A stretch of DNA of 64,000 bases from JAKALX01 sp964508715 (lineage in GTDB: Bacteria > Chloroflexota > Dehalococcoidia > Tepidiformales > Tepidiformaceae). Both the position numbers and the translations under genes were made by a program. Location of the stretch: contig CAZDUX010000002.1 of the NCBI GenBank assembly GCA_964508715.1, positions 124,001 through 188,000 of the forward strand, written 5' to 3'. Below, in pieces: positions 26,355-34,499 of the stretch. Numbering within the stretch: position 1 is the stretch's first letter; the number at the start of each line of letters is the position of its first letter. The notes below the pieces were generated by a model. That model was given only the letters and a program-made list of their open reading frames with translations, had not been told where the DNA came from and made no database searches.

Positions 26355-27320
26355 TCAGTCGGGGTAGCGTGCCGCGGCAGCGCGAAGGGCAGTCGCCACC
26401 TGGGCGCGTAGCTCGGCGGGACCAACAACGCACGCTTCAGCACCCCAGCCGAGGAGCCAGGGAACAAACTCGAGGAAGCTGGGAAGAATGACGCTGAGGC
26501 GGACACCACCGTCTTCAAGAGGAGTGAGCTCCTGGGAAGGATGCCAGTAGGTCTCGGAGATGCGGCGAGCAACCTGGGGAGTGAAATCGACGACGGCGCG
26601 ATACTCATCGTCGCCGAACACGACGCCTCCCCAACTGCGGCGGAGCCTGAGGGTGATCTCCTCGACATCTCCGATCGCAAAGGTTGTGTCCTTGACGACC
26701 GCCGACAGGATGCGGTCGAGCTTGAAGACACGGACTGTCCCGTGGAACGAGCTGGCGCCGATGACGTAGGCGCCGGCCGTACTCGGCTCGAGAAGGTACG
26801 GTTCGAGTTCTGTCTCATAGGGAGCGTCGGCGCGAGATGAGAGGTAGGTGATCGTGACTGTATGGCTGTTGGCCCAACCTTCGGTGAGCGCACGCATGAC
26901 CTCGACCTGGCAGTCGTTGGATGGGCGGTGCCGGAGTTCACTGACCGAGACGCGGGCTTGTTGTGCCATGTTCGCGGGCAGGGTGTCGGCAACCTTCTCG
27001 AGGGCCGAGATAGCATCGGGATCGGCTTCGTCGGCGGAGCGCGCGAAGAGCCGGGCTGCGAGGAAAACCGACCGAGCCTCCTGCAGAGTGAACCTTACGG
27101 GGCTGAGAGGGTGATCACTGCCCGCCATGATGCTGTACTTGCGGCCTTCGAAAACAAGGGGCACGCCGAGCTCACTCTCGAGGGCGGCGATATCGCGATT
27201 GATAGTGCGCTGGCTGTATCCGGTTTCCTGGGCCAGTTCGGAGGCACTCATCTGGCCACGGCGGCGCAGAAGCTGCTCGATGCGCATGAGGCGCGTTGCA
27301 CGCCGGATCTGTTCTGTCAT
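26355..27320 (-). CDS. HTH/WYL-domain transcriptional regulator (YafY type)
   Basis: A 321-residue regulator. The N-terminal HTH_11 reads RIEQLLRRRGQMSASELAQE then SQRTINRDIAALES. The WYL domain follows at about 140-220 (VTITYLSSRADAPYETELEPYLLEP and GTVRVFKLDRI), then the WCX extension. WYL domains bind small ligands or nucleic acid and often control peptidase, DNA-repair or defence genes. GGGGGGAACGGCA precedes the ATG. It lies upstream of the M24-S9 pair on the same strand with 30 nt between, so it may regulate those genes and itself. Confidence 0.9.
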   Translation of the reverse strand: MTEQIRRATRLMRIEQLLRRRGQMSASELAQETGYSQRTINRDIAALESELGVPLVFEGRKYSIMAGSDHPLSPVRFTLQEARSVFLAARLFARSADEADPDAISALEKVADTLPANMAQQARVSVSELRHRPSNDCQVEVMRALTEGWANSHTVTITYLSSRADAPYETELEPYLLEPSTAGAYVIGASSFHGTVRVFKLDRILSAVVKDTTFAIGDVEEITLRLRRSWGGVVFGDDEYRAVVDFTPQVARRISETYWHPSQELTPLEDGGVRLSVILPSFLEFVPWLLGWGAEACVVGPAELRAQVATALRAAAARYPD

Positions 27321-27492
27321 TGCCGTTCCCCCCGATCGCGCTGGTGGGTGTCGAGTTCCGAGTTCACCGCGTCAGCCTAGGGTGATTTCTCGACATTTCC
27401 TGTCGCGAAGATTGCCGGGAGTGTCAAGAATGCGACGCACCTCCAGCGGGCGACACAAGATGACGGCACGCGACGAGGACCCGCGACTACCG

Positions 27493-27498
27493 TAGGAT
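27493..27498 (+). promoter_or_regulatory. -10 box (TAGGAT) of the DUF3090 gene, leaderless type
   Basis: TAGGAT is followed by 7 nt and then the ATG at 27506. The GGGAG in the spacer could be a Shine-Dalgarno only if transcription starts earlier. Confidence 0.5.
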
Positions 27499-27505
27499 CA
27501 GGGAG

Positions 27506-28021
27506 ATGGCAGACGTGCGGGATTTCGGGACACTGGAGCACATCGAGGCAGAAGCGATCGGGCAGCCGGGGCAGCGGCGGTTTCGCCTGCGCGCGGTGAA
27601 CATGCAAAGGTCGTTGGCGGTGTTGTGGCTCGAGAAGGAGCAGCTAAACGCGCTCGGCGACGCACTGGAGAGCGTGCTGAAGGACGAGGGATACCACCAC
27701 CAGGCACTCACTCCGGATGATATGGCCAGCCCACCTGTGATCCCGCTGACCGCGGAGTTTGAGGCCGTGGTCGCCCAGCTTTCGATGGGCCTCAACCAGG
27801 CGGAACGACGAATCGTCCTCATCGCAGCCGACTCAGCAGATCCGGACGAACATGATGCACTGAACCTTCGTTTTGAGTTCGGCTACCGGATGGGGTTTGA
27901 GCTGCGCGAACAGATCCGGCAGGTGGTTGCCGCTGGCCGGCCACTCTGCCCACTGTGCACAGCACCGATGGATCCGAGCGGACACGTCTGCGTGCGCAGC
28001 AACGGGCACAACCCTCACTGA
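27506..28021 (+). CDS. DUF3090 family protein
   Basis: A 171-residue DUF3090 protein. It starts MADVRDFGTLEHIEAEAIGQPG, contains GQRRFRLRAV and ERRIVLIAAD, and ends with the family metal-binding tail (RPLCPLCTAPMDPSGHVCVRSNGH; here Cys-x2-Cys, His and Cys). The biochemical role is unknown. In Actinobacteria the gene usually sits with a kinase-like SCO1664 gene and a histidine phosphatase; neither partner is next to it here. The following gene encodes an O-antigen-ligase-like membrane protein 123 nt downstream. Confidence 0.85.
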   Translation: MADVRDFGTLEHIEAEAIGQPGQRRFRLRAVNMQRSLAVLWLEKEQLNALGDALESVLKDEGYHHQALTPDDMASPPVIPLTAEFEAVVAQLSMGLNQAERRIVLIAADSADPDEHDALNLRFEFGYRMGFELREQIRQVVAAGRPLCPLCTAPMDPSGHVCVRSNGHNPH

Positions 28022-28129
28022 CCGCCGGTAACGACGACCACCGGGCTGGAGGCGGGGCCGGCGGAAGTTCGACTGGAGTGCGAGTCGCCTGCCAGTCTGC
28101 TCCGTAGTGCATGGAATACCATTGAGCGA

Positions 28130-28135
28130 TAGGAT
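28130..28135 (+). promoter_or_regulatory. -10 box (TAGGAT) of the O-antigen-ligase-like gene
   Basis: TAGGAT is separated by 9 nt from the GTG at 28145, and no Shine-Dalgarno lies between, consistent with a leaderless transcript. Confidence 0.5.
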
Positions 28136-28144
28136 TCGCCAGTA

Positions 28145-29998
28145 GTGAGACGAGGCGCCGCTGACCTGCTGGTTTTCGTGCGGTGCCATCCAGGGCGAGG
28201 CCTGGTTGCAGCAGGCCTAATCATGGCTCTCGCAGTGACACCCGTGGTGTTTGACGCGGGGCTGTACGACAACTTCACACTGCCCAAGCAGGCTTCATTG
28301 CTGGCCGCGGCGGCACTTGTGCTGGTGGGACTGGCGATCGAGGGGCCTGTCTTACCACGCCAGCAGGTGGTGCGATTCGCACTGCTCGCGTGGGTGGCCA
28401 CCCTCGGGGTGAGCTGGGCCGCTGGAATCGACCCATTCGGCAGTATCCTGGGGTATTACCAGTACCGGCAGGGCCTGTTGACGCAGGTCGCATATGTCGT
28501 CCTGTTTGCTGGGAGCCTCCAGGCGGCCAGGTGGCTCCCGGTTCGGGCACTATCCGTCGCCAGCGGCATTGGGATTGCGGGGACAGCTCTCTATACAGTG
28601 GTCCAGGCGACTGGCAACGACCCATTCACGTGGTGGATCGACACGCACGCGCGGGCGTTCGGCACGATCGGGAACGCGAACGAACTTGCGGCGTACGCAG
28701 TCATCTCTCTTGCGCTTGTGGGCGCTGCCGTCAAACACGAGACTCGGTGGGGGCTGGCCGTCGCCGGCACCATCGCTGCCGCATCCGGGTACATGGTTCT
28801 TGCGGGGGAAAGCCGGAGCGGACTGGTCGCCCTTGTCATCGTAGTGGTGGCTCTGCCGATAGCGGGCCGGGCGTGCAGATGGCCGATACGAGCAGTCTTC
28901 ATGCAAACGCTGCCGCTGGTGGCGGGGCTTGGAGTTGGATTCGGGCTGAGCGCGCTGACTGGAGCGGCAAGCGGGACAGTCGGAAGGGTGGAGGCAGGCG
29001 TAGCACGAGCGGACCCCAGCGGTTCGACGCGGATACAGCTGTGGCGAGGGACGGTCGCGACAATCGAGGCATCGCCCCTCATTGGTTTCGGGCCCGATGG
29101 CCTCTATCGCGCGTTTCCGATGCATCGGCCGAGCGACCTTTCGGGTGCGTTCAAGGATTATGACCTCGTGGCACAGAGCAGCCATAACGTCGTGCTCGAC
29201 ACGGCTGCAAACGAGGGACTCGTCGGGCTGGCTTCGCTCGGGGTACTGGTCGGCGCCAGCCTCGCATTATCGATTCGGCATGGCCGAAGGAGTCGATCAC
29301 CAGTCGAGCCCTATGCGTGGGCGGCGATCACCGGGTACACGGCACTAACCCTGGTGAACCCGGTTTCGCTGGCACCCCAGGCGTTGTTCGTTGTCGTGCT
29401 GGGGATGCTGGCCGGAAGAGCGGAGAATCAGGCCGGAATTCTGATGACGGATGCGGCCAAGCGTGAATGGATGCCACCCTGGGTCCGGGGGCTGGCAGCG
29501 ACTTGCGGAGCCCTCGGGCTTGTCTCCATTGCGGTGCTCCTACCCATCGCCGATAGCCACGCGGGAGCTGCCTGGGGTGCGTACGCTCGCGGGGACTTCG
29601 GATATGCCGCAGGAGAAGCGCGGCAGGCATTCAAGCTGATGCCTGTGGAACCAGCGTACGCCAGGCGAGAAGGCGCATCATGGCTGGCGGCGGGCATCAC
29701 CAGCGGCCGCCCGTCACTATTGGAAGCAGAACACACGTTTACGCGAATGGATAAGCGGTTCGGCCTGACGAGTAGCGATGCAATCGCGCTGGCGACGGCG
29801 AAGATCGGCCTACGGCGACCGGCCGTGGAGATCATTCCCGTCATCGATGAGGTTCTGCGAGCCAACCCGTACGGCGTCTTTCTCGACCGGTACACACGAC
29901 GCCTGCGAATGGCGGCGGTGTATGGTGCAGTCCTGCGCTATCAGCCGAAGGATCGGTGGGTGTTTGTAGACACGGGCGGAGAGGTGCTGGCCCCGTAG
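28145..29998 (+). CDS. O-antigen ligase/polymerase-like membrane protein
   Basis: A 617-residue polytopic membrane protein. About ten hydrophobic helices lie between residues 20 and 470, and the Wzy_C-like core appears at SRSGLVALVIVVVALPIAG and the periplasmic loop IGFGPDGLYRAFP followed by SSHNVVLDTAANEGLVGL (residues about 310-370), a pattern shared by WaaL and Wzy enzymes. The last about 110 residues form a soluble TPR-like tail (YARGDFGYAAGEARQAFKLMP). It probably joins or polymerises glycans outside the membrane. No other glycan genes are nearby. The start is GTG with a -10 box 9 nt upstream. Confidence 0.82.
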   Translation: MRRGAADLLVFVRCHPGRGLVAAGLIMALAVTPVVFDAGLYDNFTLPKQASLLAAAALVLVGLAIEGPVLPRQQVVRFALLAWVATLGVSWAAGIDPFGSILGYYQYRQGLLTQVAYVVLFAGSLQAARWLPVRALSVASGIGIAGTALYTVVQATGNDPFTWWIDTHARAFGTIGNANELAAYAVISLALVGAAVKHETRWGLAVAGTIAAASGYMVLAGESRSGLVALVIVVVALPIAGRACRWPIRAVFMQTLPLVAGLGVGFGLSALTGAASGTVGRVEAGVARADPSGSTRIQLWRGTVATIEASPLIGFGPDGLYRAFPMHRPSDLSGAFKDYDLVAQSSHNVVLDTAANEGLVGLASLGVLVGASLALSIRHGRRSRSPVEPYAWAAITGYTALTLVNPVSLAPQALFVVVLGMLAGRAENQAGILMTDAAKREWMPPWVRGLAATCGALGLVSIAVLLPIADSHAGAAWGAYARGDFGYAAGEARQAFKLMPVEPAYARREGASWLAAGITSGRPSLLEAEHTFTRMDKRFGLTSSDAIALATAKIGLRRPAVEIIPVIDEVLRANPYGVFLDRYTRRLRMAAVYGAVLRYQPKDRWVFVDTGGEVLAP

Positions 29999-30018
29999 CC
30001 GTGCGAGCTGCAGCCGAC

Positions 30019-30024
30019 GATACT
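30019..30024 (+). promoter_or_regulatory. -10 box (GATACT) of the 5'-3' exonuclease gene
   Basis: GATACT ends 7 nt before the GTG at 30032. There is no room for a separate leader if this box is used. Confidence 0.45.
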
Positions 30025-30031
30025 GCCGGGT

Positions 30032-31024
30032 GTGGAACTCATCTTCGATGGGAACAACCTGGCGTGGGCCGGGTTTCATGCGTTACGACGGCCAATGAAG
30101 GCGGAGACTCCCGTGCAGAAGGCCCGGGCTTCATTGCTGGGGATGACGCAGATGATCGCGGGAATCGTAATTCGCGTGGGAGAGCCGCCACTCGATGGGG
30201 CACACGCCCAGCCACCATCAGAGTCGTTTGCAACGAGGCTGCTGGTTGCCTTCGACGAGGGCCGGCCACTTCGGCGGCGGGCCGTATACCCCGGCTACCA
30301 GATGGGGCGCGAGGGCGACCCGAACTTCAGAGACAATGAGCCGTTCGTGCTCGAAGCGATACGGCAGTTCACGGAAGCGGCGGCGGCACTGCCGGTCACA
30401 CTGCTGCGCGGCGTGAATACCGAGGCCGATGACCTCATCGCCACCTATGTGCTGCAAACACCGCATGAGCACGTGCGGATCGTTTCGACGGACCGGGACT
30501 TCCTGCAACTGGTTGGCCCCTCGCTCTCGATCTACGTGCCCGTGAAGCGCGTGGTAATCGACAACACGAACTTCAGCGAGATGACGGCGCCACGGGATAG
30601 CAGTGGGTCGCCGGTGGCGTTCCCGCAGGAGCGTTTCCTGGACTACCGGGCGATGGTGGGCGACCCGAGTGACAACCTGCCCGGGATCGCAGGGGTGGGC
30701 CCGCTGACTGCTGCCCGGTTGCTGGCCAGGGCGCCACTCGATGCGTACTTCGAGAAACCACACCTCGTGGGCGGCGCACTCGAACGGAAAAGCCCGAAGA
30801 TCGAGGCGGCGTTCGGAAGCGAACAAGCAAGAGAAGCAGTGGCACGCAACCGGGAGCTGATGGATCTGCGCAAGGCGGCGCAGCTCTACGGGGACCTGTC
30901 GGGGTACGAACGTCACGGAACGTGGGAGGAGGCGGCGTTCCGGGCATGGGCGAAGGAGCAGCGGATCGCGGGGCTGGATGTGGAGCTGGCCTGCCGGGCG
31001 TTTTCCGCTGCCGCGAAGGGCTGA
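30032..31024 (+). CDS. 5'-3' exonuclease (PolA N-terminal/FEN domain)
   Basis: A 330-residue stand-alone FEN/PIN-type nuclease like the N-terminal domain of DNA polymerase I; it would trim 5' flaps and RNA primers. Acidic metal ligands are visible in LIFDGNNLAWAG, TEADDLIATYVL and STDRDFLQLV, and the helix-hairpin-helix is DYRAMVGDPSDNLPGIAGVGPLTAA (Asp pair before PGI; here it spans about residues 205-235). The start GTG 30032 gives the canonical MELIFDGNN-like N-terminus. It lies just upstream of tRNA-Val. No polymerase domain follows in frame. Confidence 0.9.
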   Translation: MELIFDGNNLAWAGFHALRRPMKAETPVQKARASLLGMTQMIAGIVIRVGEPPLDGAHAQPPSESFATRLLVAFDEGRPLRRRAVYPGYQMGREGDPNFRDNEPFVLEAIRQFTEAAAALPVTLLRGVNTEADDLIATYVLQTPHEHVRIVSTDRDFLQLVGPSLSIYVPVKRVVIDNTNFSEMTAPRDSSGSPVAFPQERFLDYRAMVGDPSDNLPGIAGVGPLTAARLLARAPLDAYFEKPHLVGGALERKSPKIEAAFGSEQAREAVARNRELMDLRKAAQLYGDLSGYERHGTWEEAAFRAWAKEQRIAGLDVELACRAFSAAAKG

Positions 31025-31031
31025 GGGCGGG

Positions 31032-31037
31032 TAGACT
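31032..31037 (+). promoter_or_regulatory. -10 box (TAGACT) of tRNA-Val
   Basis: TAGACT lies 9 nt before the mature tRNA 5' end. Because a tRNA needs no ribosome binding site, this gives an internal reference for the box-to-start distance seen at many protein genes here. Confidence 0.6.
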
Positions 31038-31046
31038 GTGGTCCGC

Positions 31047-31122
31047 GGGCGATTAGCTCAGTGGCTAGAGCACCTCGTTTACACCGAGGGGGTCGGGGGT
31101 TCGAATCCCTCATCGCCCACCA
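31047..31122 (+). tRNA. tRNA-Val (anticodon TAC)
   Basis: The cloverleaf is complete: acceptor GGGCGAT/ATCGCCC, D-arm GCTC...GAGC, anticodon stem CCTCG/CGAGG with loop TTTACAC (anticodon TAC, reading GTA/GTG), T-arm GGGGG TTCGAAT CCCTC with one G-T pair, discriminator A and an encoded CCA. The Mrr-like gene begins 27 nt downstream. No duplicate of the tRNA 3' end was found after that gene. Confidence 0.96.
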
Positions 31123-31148
31123 GATAACCGAAGTAAGCAGGATCCTTC

Positions 31149-32072
31149 GTGGCAGTCCCGCCGTTTCAGTCGTTCCTGTTGCCGCTCCTTCAGCTTGCGG
31201 GGGATGGGCACGAGCACCAGATGCCTGCAGCGATGGAAGCGCTCGCCGTACAGCTCGGGCTGTCTGACGATGACCGGCGGGAGCTCGTACCGTCGGGCCG
31301 AAGAACCCGGCTCAGAGACCGGGCTCACTGGGCGAAGACGTACCTCCAGGCAGCCGGTCTGCTCTCGACACCGACACGTGGCCATTTCGTGATAACAGAA
31401 GAGGGCAGACGTCTCCTGGCCGAATCACCTCCTCGTATCGACATCCCTCTCCTGTTGAAGTACGAAAGCTTCCGTAAGTTCAAGCTCAACTCCGGGCAAA
31501 ACGGGGACAGCACCAATCAGGACGGCCAGAAGGAGGCAACAGCCGGTGAGGCACCGACACCGGCCGACGCAATGGAGTCGGCCTATCGACAGCACAGGGC
31601 CGCCCTCACCAGTGAACTCCTGTCGCTCATCAAGTCGATGTCTCCTGAGTTCTTCGAGGGGCTGGTCGTGCAGCTGATGCTCCGCCTGGGGTATGGCGGC
31701 CCGGAAGGCCGAGGCACGGAGTTGGGTAGATCTGGCGACGGTGGGGTGGACGGAGTCATAAGCGAAGACAAACTCGGGCTGGATACCATCTATCTCCAGG
31801 CTAAGCGATGGGAGGGTCCAGTCGGCAGGCCCGTTGTGCAGGCGTTCGTAGGCAGTCTCGAAGGGTTTCGTTCCCGCAAAGGTGTTCTCATAACCACGTC
31901 TTCGTTTTCGGCAGATGCAAAGAGCTATGTGAAAAACATCGAGAAGCGCGTCGTACTCATCGATGGCGAGGAGCTCGCAAACCTCATGATCGACACGGGT
32001 CTGGGCCTAACGCCAGAGACGACCTACACGCTCGCTCGAATCGATTCCGACTTCTTCTTAGAGGAAGCCTGA
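31149..32072 (+). CDS. Mrr-type restriction endonuclease (type IV)
   Basis: A 307-residue protein with an N-terminal Mrr_N winged helix (LQLAGDGHEHQMPAAMEALA, to about residue 90), an acidic linker, and the Mrr catalytic domain from about 160. The catalytic core reads SPEFFEGLVVQLMLRLGYGG, GGVDGVISED (Asp) and IYLQAKRW (Q-x-K). Mrr enzymes cut methylated foreign DNA. Codon use is less GC-biased than in the neighbours (AAA, TTA, CTA appear), and the gene follows a tRNA by 27 nt, which suggests acquisition. No methyltransferase is adjacent, as expected for type IV. The start GTG 31149 has TCCTTC, not a good Shine-Dalgarno, upstream. Confidence 0.88.
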   Translation: MAVPPFQSFLLPLLQLAGDGHEHQMPAAMEALAVQLGLSDDDRRELVPSGRRTRLRDRAHWAKTYLQAAGLLSTPTRGHFVITEEGRRLLAESPPRIDIPLLLKYESFRKFKLNSGQNGDSTNQDGQKEATAGEAPTPADAMESAYRQHRAALTSELLSLIKSMSPEFFEGLVVQLMLRLGYGGPEGRGTELGRSGDGGVDGVISEDKLGLDTIYLQAKRWEGPVGRPVVQAFVGSLEGFRSRKGVLITTSSFSADAKSYVKNIEKRVVLIDGEELANLMIDTGLGLTPETTYTLARIDSDFFLEEA

Positions 32073-32097
32073 ACACCTCCATACTGCCAAGCACCCC

Positions 32098-32103
32098 TAT
32101 ACT
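32098..32103 (+). promoter_or_regulatory. -10 box (TATACT) of pheS, leaderless type
   Basis: TATACT is followed by 9 nt and the pheS ATG at 32113. No Shine-Dalgarno and no T-box or leader-peptide attenuator could fit. Confidence 0.55.
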
Positions 32104-32112
32104 TGAGCGACG

Positions 32113-33171
32113 ATGACGACGACTGAGACTTCGATGGAGGCGCTTCGCGGCGAGGCGCTGGCAGGGCTTGCGACTGCCGGCGACGAGGGGGCGATCGACG
32201 CCTGGCGCGTGGAATGGCTGGGCCGGCAGGATGGGCGCGTAACCGCGCTCCTTCGCTCCGTGCGTGAGCAGCCGCAGGACCAGCGGGCGGCATTCGGGCA
32301 GGCGGCAAACAGCTTGAAGCAGGTGTTGGAGTCGGCGCTGGAAGCGAAGCTCGAGGAGCTGAAGCGGGCGGCGCTGCGGGCACTCTCGACTGAACAGGCG
32401 ATTGACGTGACGCTTCCGGGGCGGCCGCAGACGCTCGGGCGGCTCCACCCGGTGACACAAACGATGCGGGACTGCCTGAAGGCGTTCCAGGAGATGGGCT
32501 TCCGTGTGGCCGAGGGTCCGGAGGTCGAGTGGTCGAAGTACAACTTTGATGCGGCGCGCATCCCGGAGGACCACCCGGCACGCGACATGTGGGACACGAT
32601 CTGGGTGAACACCCTCGTCGATGGTGAGCGCAAGATGCTGCTGCGGACGCACACGACGCCGAACCAGGTGCGGGTGATGGAACGGACGCCGGAGCCACCC
32701 GTGCGCGTCGTGGTGCCCGGGAAGTGTTATCGCCAGGAGGCCACGGATGCGACGCACGAGTGGATGCTGACGCAGATCGAGGGCCTGGCAGTGGACGAAG
32801 GCGTGCGGATGAGTGACCTGAAAGGGGTCCTCTACGAGTTCGCCCGGAAGATGTTCGGGCAGGACCGGAAGGTGATCTTCCATCACAGCTACTTCCCGTT
32901 CGTCGAACCGGGCGTGGAGATGGCGATCGACTGCTTCATCTGCCGGGGGTCGGGCGCTGAGTGCCGGACGTGCCACGGGACGGGCTGGATCGAGATCCTG
33001 GGCGCGGGAATGGTGCACCCGGAGATCATCGAAAACGCGGGGTACGATTCGTCGAAGGTGACGGGCTTCGCGTTCGGGATCGGCGTGGAACGCGTGGCAC
33101 TGCTGCGCTGGGGCATCGAGGACATCCGGAACTTCTACCAGAATGACCTGCGCTTCCTGCGCCAGTTCTGA
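32113..33171 (+). CDS. pheS: Phenylalanine-tRNA ligase alpha subunit
   Basis: A 352-residue class II synthetase subunit that charges tRNA-Phe with phenylalanine. Motif 1 lies around MGFRVAEGPEVEW, motif 2 around LLRTHTTPNQVRVM and VVVPGKCYRQEATDATHEW, and motif 3 is GFAFGIGVERVALLRWGIEDIR (here about 325-345). The N-terminal about 90 residues are the tRNA-binding coiled coil. An internal zinc knuckle (CFICRGSGAECRTCHGTGW) is present, as in some other phyla. pheT, the obligatory beta subunit, does not follow; the next gene is convergent and unrelated. Confidence 0.95.
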   Translation: MTTTETSMEALRGEALAGLATAGDEGAIDAWRVEWLGRQDGRVTALLRSVREQPQDQRAAFGQAANSLKQVLESALEAKLEELKRAALRALSTEQAIDVTLPGRPQTLGRLHPVTQTMRDCLKAFQEMGFRVAEGPEVEWSKYNFDAARIPEDHPARDMWDTIWVNTLVDGERKMLLRTHTTPNQVRVMERTPEPPVRVVVPGKCYRQEATDATHEWMLTQIEGLAVDEGVRMSDLKGVLYEFARKMFGQDRKVIFHHSYFPFVEPGVEMAIDCFICRGSGAECRTCHGTGWIEILGAGMVHPEIIENAGYDSSKVTGFAFGIGVERVALLRWGIEDIRNFYQNDLRFLRQF

Positions 33172-33224
33172 CCACCGAGGCTCGAGAGGAAGCCGAGGTA
33201 CACCGAGGCTCTTGAACCTCGCGG

Positions 33225-33731
33225 CTATCCCGCGGATTCGAGCCGGGTACGGAGAAGGGTGAGCACCTCTTCGCTGATCTGCTTCATGACCTCGGCGCGA
33301 GAGCCAGGGAGTTGGATCTCCTGGGCCACCGTGCCGTTGGGGCCCGACACAGCGATAGCGACACTGCCGACGGGTTTTGGAGAACGGCGGCTGCCCTGGG
33401 GTCCTGCGATACCACTCTCGGCGACCGCCCATGCGGCGCCGGTCGCCCGTAGCATGGCCTCGGCTGTGGCGCTAACCCATTGCGGGCTCACCGCACCATG
33501 CTCGCGGGCAATTTCACGATCCATCCCGAGGACTTCCCATTTCGTAGGGCTCGAGTACGGGACGAGTCCGCTTTCGAACCAGCCAGAAGCACCGGGGACG
33601 CTGAGAATTCGGGCAGAAACCAGGCCGCCGGCCGTCGTCTCCGAGACGGCCACTTTTTCGCCACGAGCAAGGAGCAACTCGCCGACTGCACGGGCGAGGG
33701 TGTCATCTTCGAGAGGGAATCCATCGTTCAT
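33225..33731 (-). CDS. CinA C-terminal family amidohydrolase (PncC type)
   Basis: A 168-residue stand-alone CinA C-terminal domain; proven members deamidate nicotinamide mononucleotide for NAD salvage. Family motifs are KVAVSETTAGGLVSARILSVPGAS, VPYSSPTKWEVL and WAVAESGIAGPQGSRRSPKPVG. The ATG at 33731 is preferred to the GTG two codons earlier because a TAGAAT box ends 8 nt upstream of it. The N-terminal CinA pyrophosphatase domain is absent, as is usual for PncC. It converges with pheS. Confidence 0.9.
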   Translation of the reverse strand: MNDGFPLEDDTLARAVGELLLARGEKVAVSETTAGGLVSARILSVPGASGWFESGLVPYSSPTKWEVLGMDREIAREHGAVSPQWVSATAEAMLRATGAAWAVAESGIAGPQGSRRSPKPVGSVAIAVSGPNGTVAQEIQLPGSRAEVMKQISEEVLTLLRTRLESAG

Positions 33732-33739
33732 GGACACGC

Positions 33740-33745
33740 ATTCTA
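33740..33745 (-). promoter_or_regulatory. -10 box (TAGAAT) of the CinA-type gene, leaderless type
   Basis: TAGAAT on the minus strand ends 8 nt before the ATG at 33731, and no Shine-Dalgarno is visible between. Confidence 0.5.
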
Positions 33746-33799
33746 CGGGGCGCGCGGGGTTGGCGTGTCTCGCGTGGCCTTCGAAACGGGATGGTTCGC

Positions 33800-33805
33800 T
33801 AGAAT
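33800..33805 (+). promoter_or_regulatory. -10 box (TAGAAT) before a small ORF
   Basis: TAGAAT is followed by CGGGGG and an ATG at 33812. It is the same arrangement as at several certain genes, and is the main support for the small ORF. Confidence 0.4.
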
Positions 33806-33811
33806 CGGGGG

Positions 33812-34012
33812 ATGCAGCCGTTGGTGGGAACGGGAGTTGGCAGGATTCGCTGCATCAGTGCCGCACATATGCTGGCAGAGCCCGTCGAGACATCAGGTCG
33901 GGCGCTCCTGTCGCCCCGGGATCAAGCCTCATCGGCGTCGCTGCGTGTAATGGGCACGGATGAGATGGCGATGCTTCGGCCAGCAGTGCTCCCGCCAGGC
34001 ACAATAGTATGA
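33812..34012 (+). CDS. Small protein of unknown function, doubtful
   Basis: A 66-residue reading frame starting 6 nt after a TAGAAT box and ending 10 nt before the next gene, so it could be the first gene of a two-gene unit. The sequence (MQPLVGTGVGRIRCISAAHM and onward) has no recognised domain, membrane segment or repeat. Codon use is acceptable but not distinctive. It may equally be a leader region for the gene at 34023. I would not call it a gene without a homologue or expression. Confidence 0.3.
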   Translation: MQPLVGTGVGRIRCISAAHMLAEPVETSGRALLSPRDQASSASLRVMGTDEMAMLRPAVLPPGTIV

Positions 34013-34022
34013 GAGGTGCAGC

Positions 34023-34499
34023 ATGACTCAGCGTGAAGAAGTGGCGAGGGCGCTCGCCTTCTTCGAACAGACAGATGATCTCGTGCTCCTGCACCAACTC
34101 GTTGCGGAGATCGCACCGCGGGCAAAACGAATGGTGGGCCAGTTGTTGGCCAGCGGGGGCGAGGATGCGATACCGCCACCCGCTGACCTGCGGGCCGCCC
34201 GCGAAGTGGCTGCCAGGGAGCAGGCGCTGAAGACGCTGCGCGGGGTGAGTGACTTCGCTTTGCTGCAGGTGCTGGCACGAACGATTGGGCAGCGTGTAGA
34301 GGACGCGGAGACGGTGGCCTCGGCTAACTTCCCCAACGGGGTCCGTGTGCGGGTACGTGCGCAGGCGACCTTTCCGCCGAAGGGCCCCGAACTCGAAGGC
34401 GTCGTGGAGGAGACGGGTACCCATCTCCGGGTCCGCCTCGACAACGGCGAAACGTGGGAGGGAGCACCATCGCTCGCGAGGCTGGTGGTCGCCAAATGA
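34023..34499 (+). CDS. Conserved-looking hypothetical protein with C-terminal beta-rich domain
   Basis: A 158-residue soluble protein I do not recognise. Residues 1-50 are helical (REEVARALAFFEQTDDLVLLHQL), 60-100 are a second helical stretch (AREVAAREQALKTLRGVSDF), and the last about 50 residues look like a small SH3-like barrel (RVRAQATFPPKGPELEGVVEE then LRVRLDNGETWEGAPSL). GAGAGGTGCAGC lies before the ATG, a good Shine-Dalgarno. No catalytic motif, signal or metal site is visible. Confidence 0.7.
   Translation: MTQREEVARALAFFEQTDDLVLLHQLVAEIAPRAKRMVGQLLASGGEDAIPPPADLRAAREVAAREQALKTLRGVSDFALLQVLARTIGQRVEDAETVASANFPNGVRVRVRAQATFPPKGPELEGVVEETGTHLRVRLDNGETWEGAPSLARLVVAK

Noticed and set aside
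31123..32112. Integrative element using tRNA-Val as attachment site
   Set aside because: No copy of the tRNA 3' end occurs after the Mrr gene and no integrase is present.
33174..33211. Direct repeat ACCGAGGCTC (33174-33183 and 33202-33211) between pheS and the CinA-type gene
   Set aside because: Ten bases twice in a GC-rich gap is too little to call a repeat element, and it does not form a clear terminator.
31984..33432. Minus-strand frame of 482 codons opposite pheS
   Set aside because: His/Arg/Pro-rich shadow crossing both pheS and the Mrr end; no domain is recognisable.
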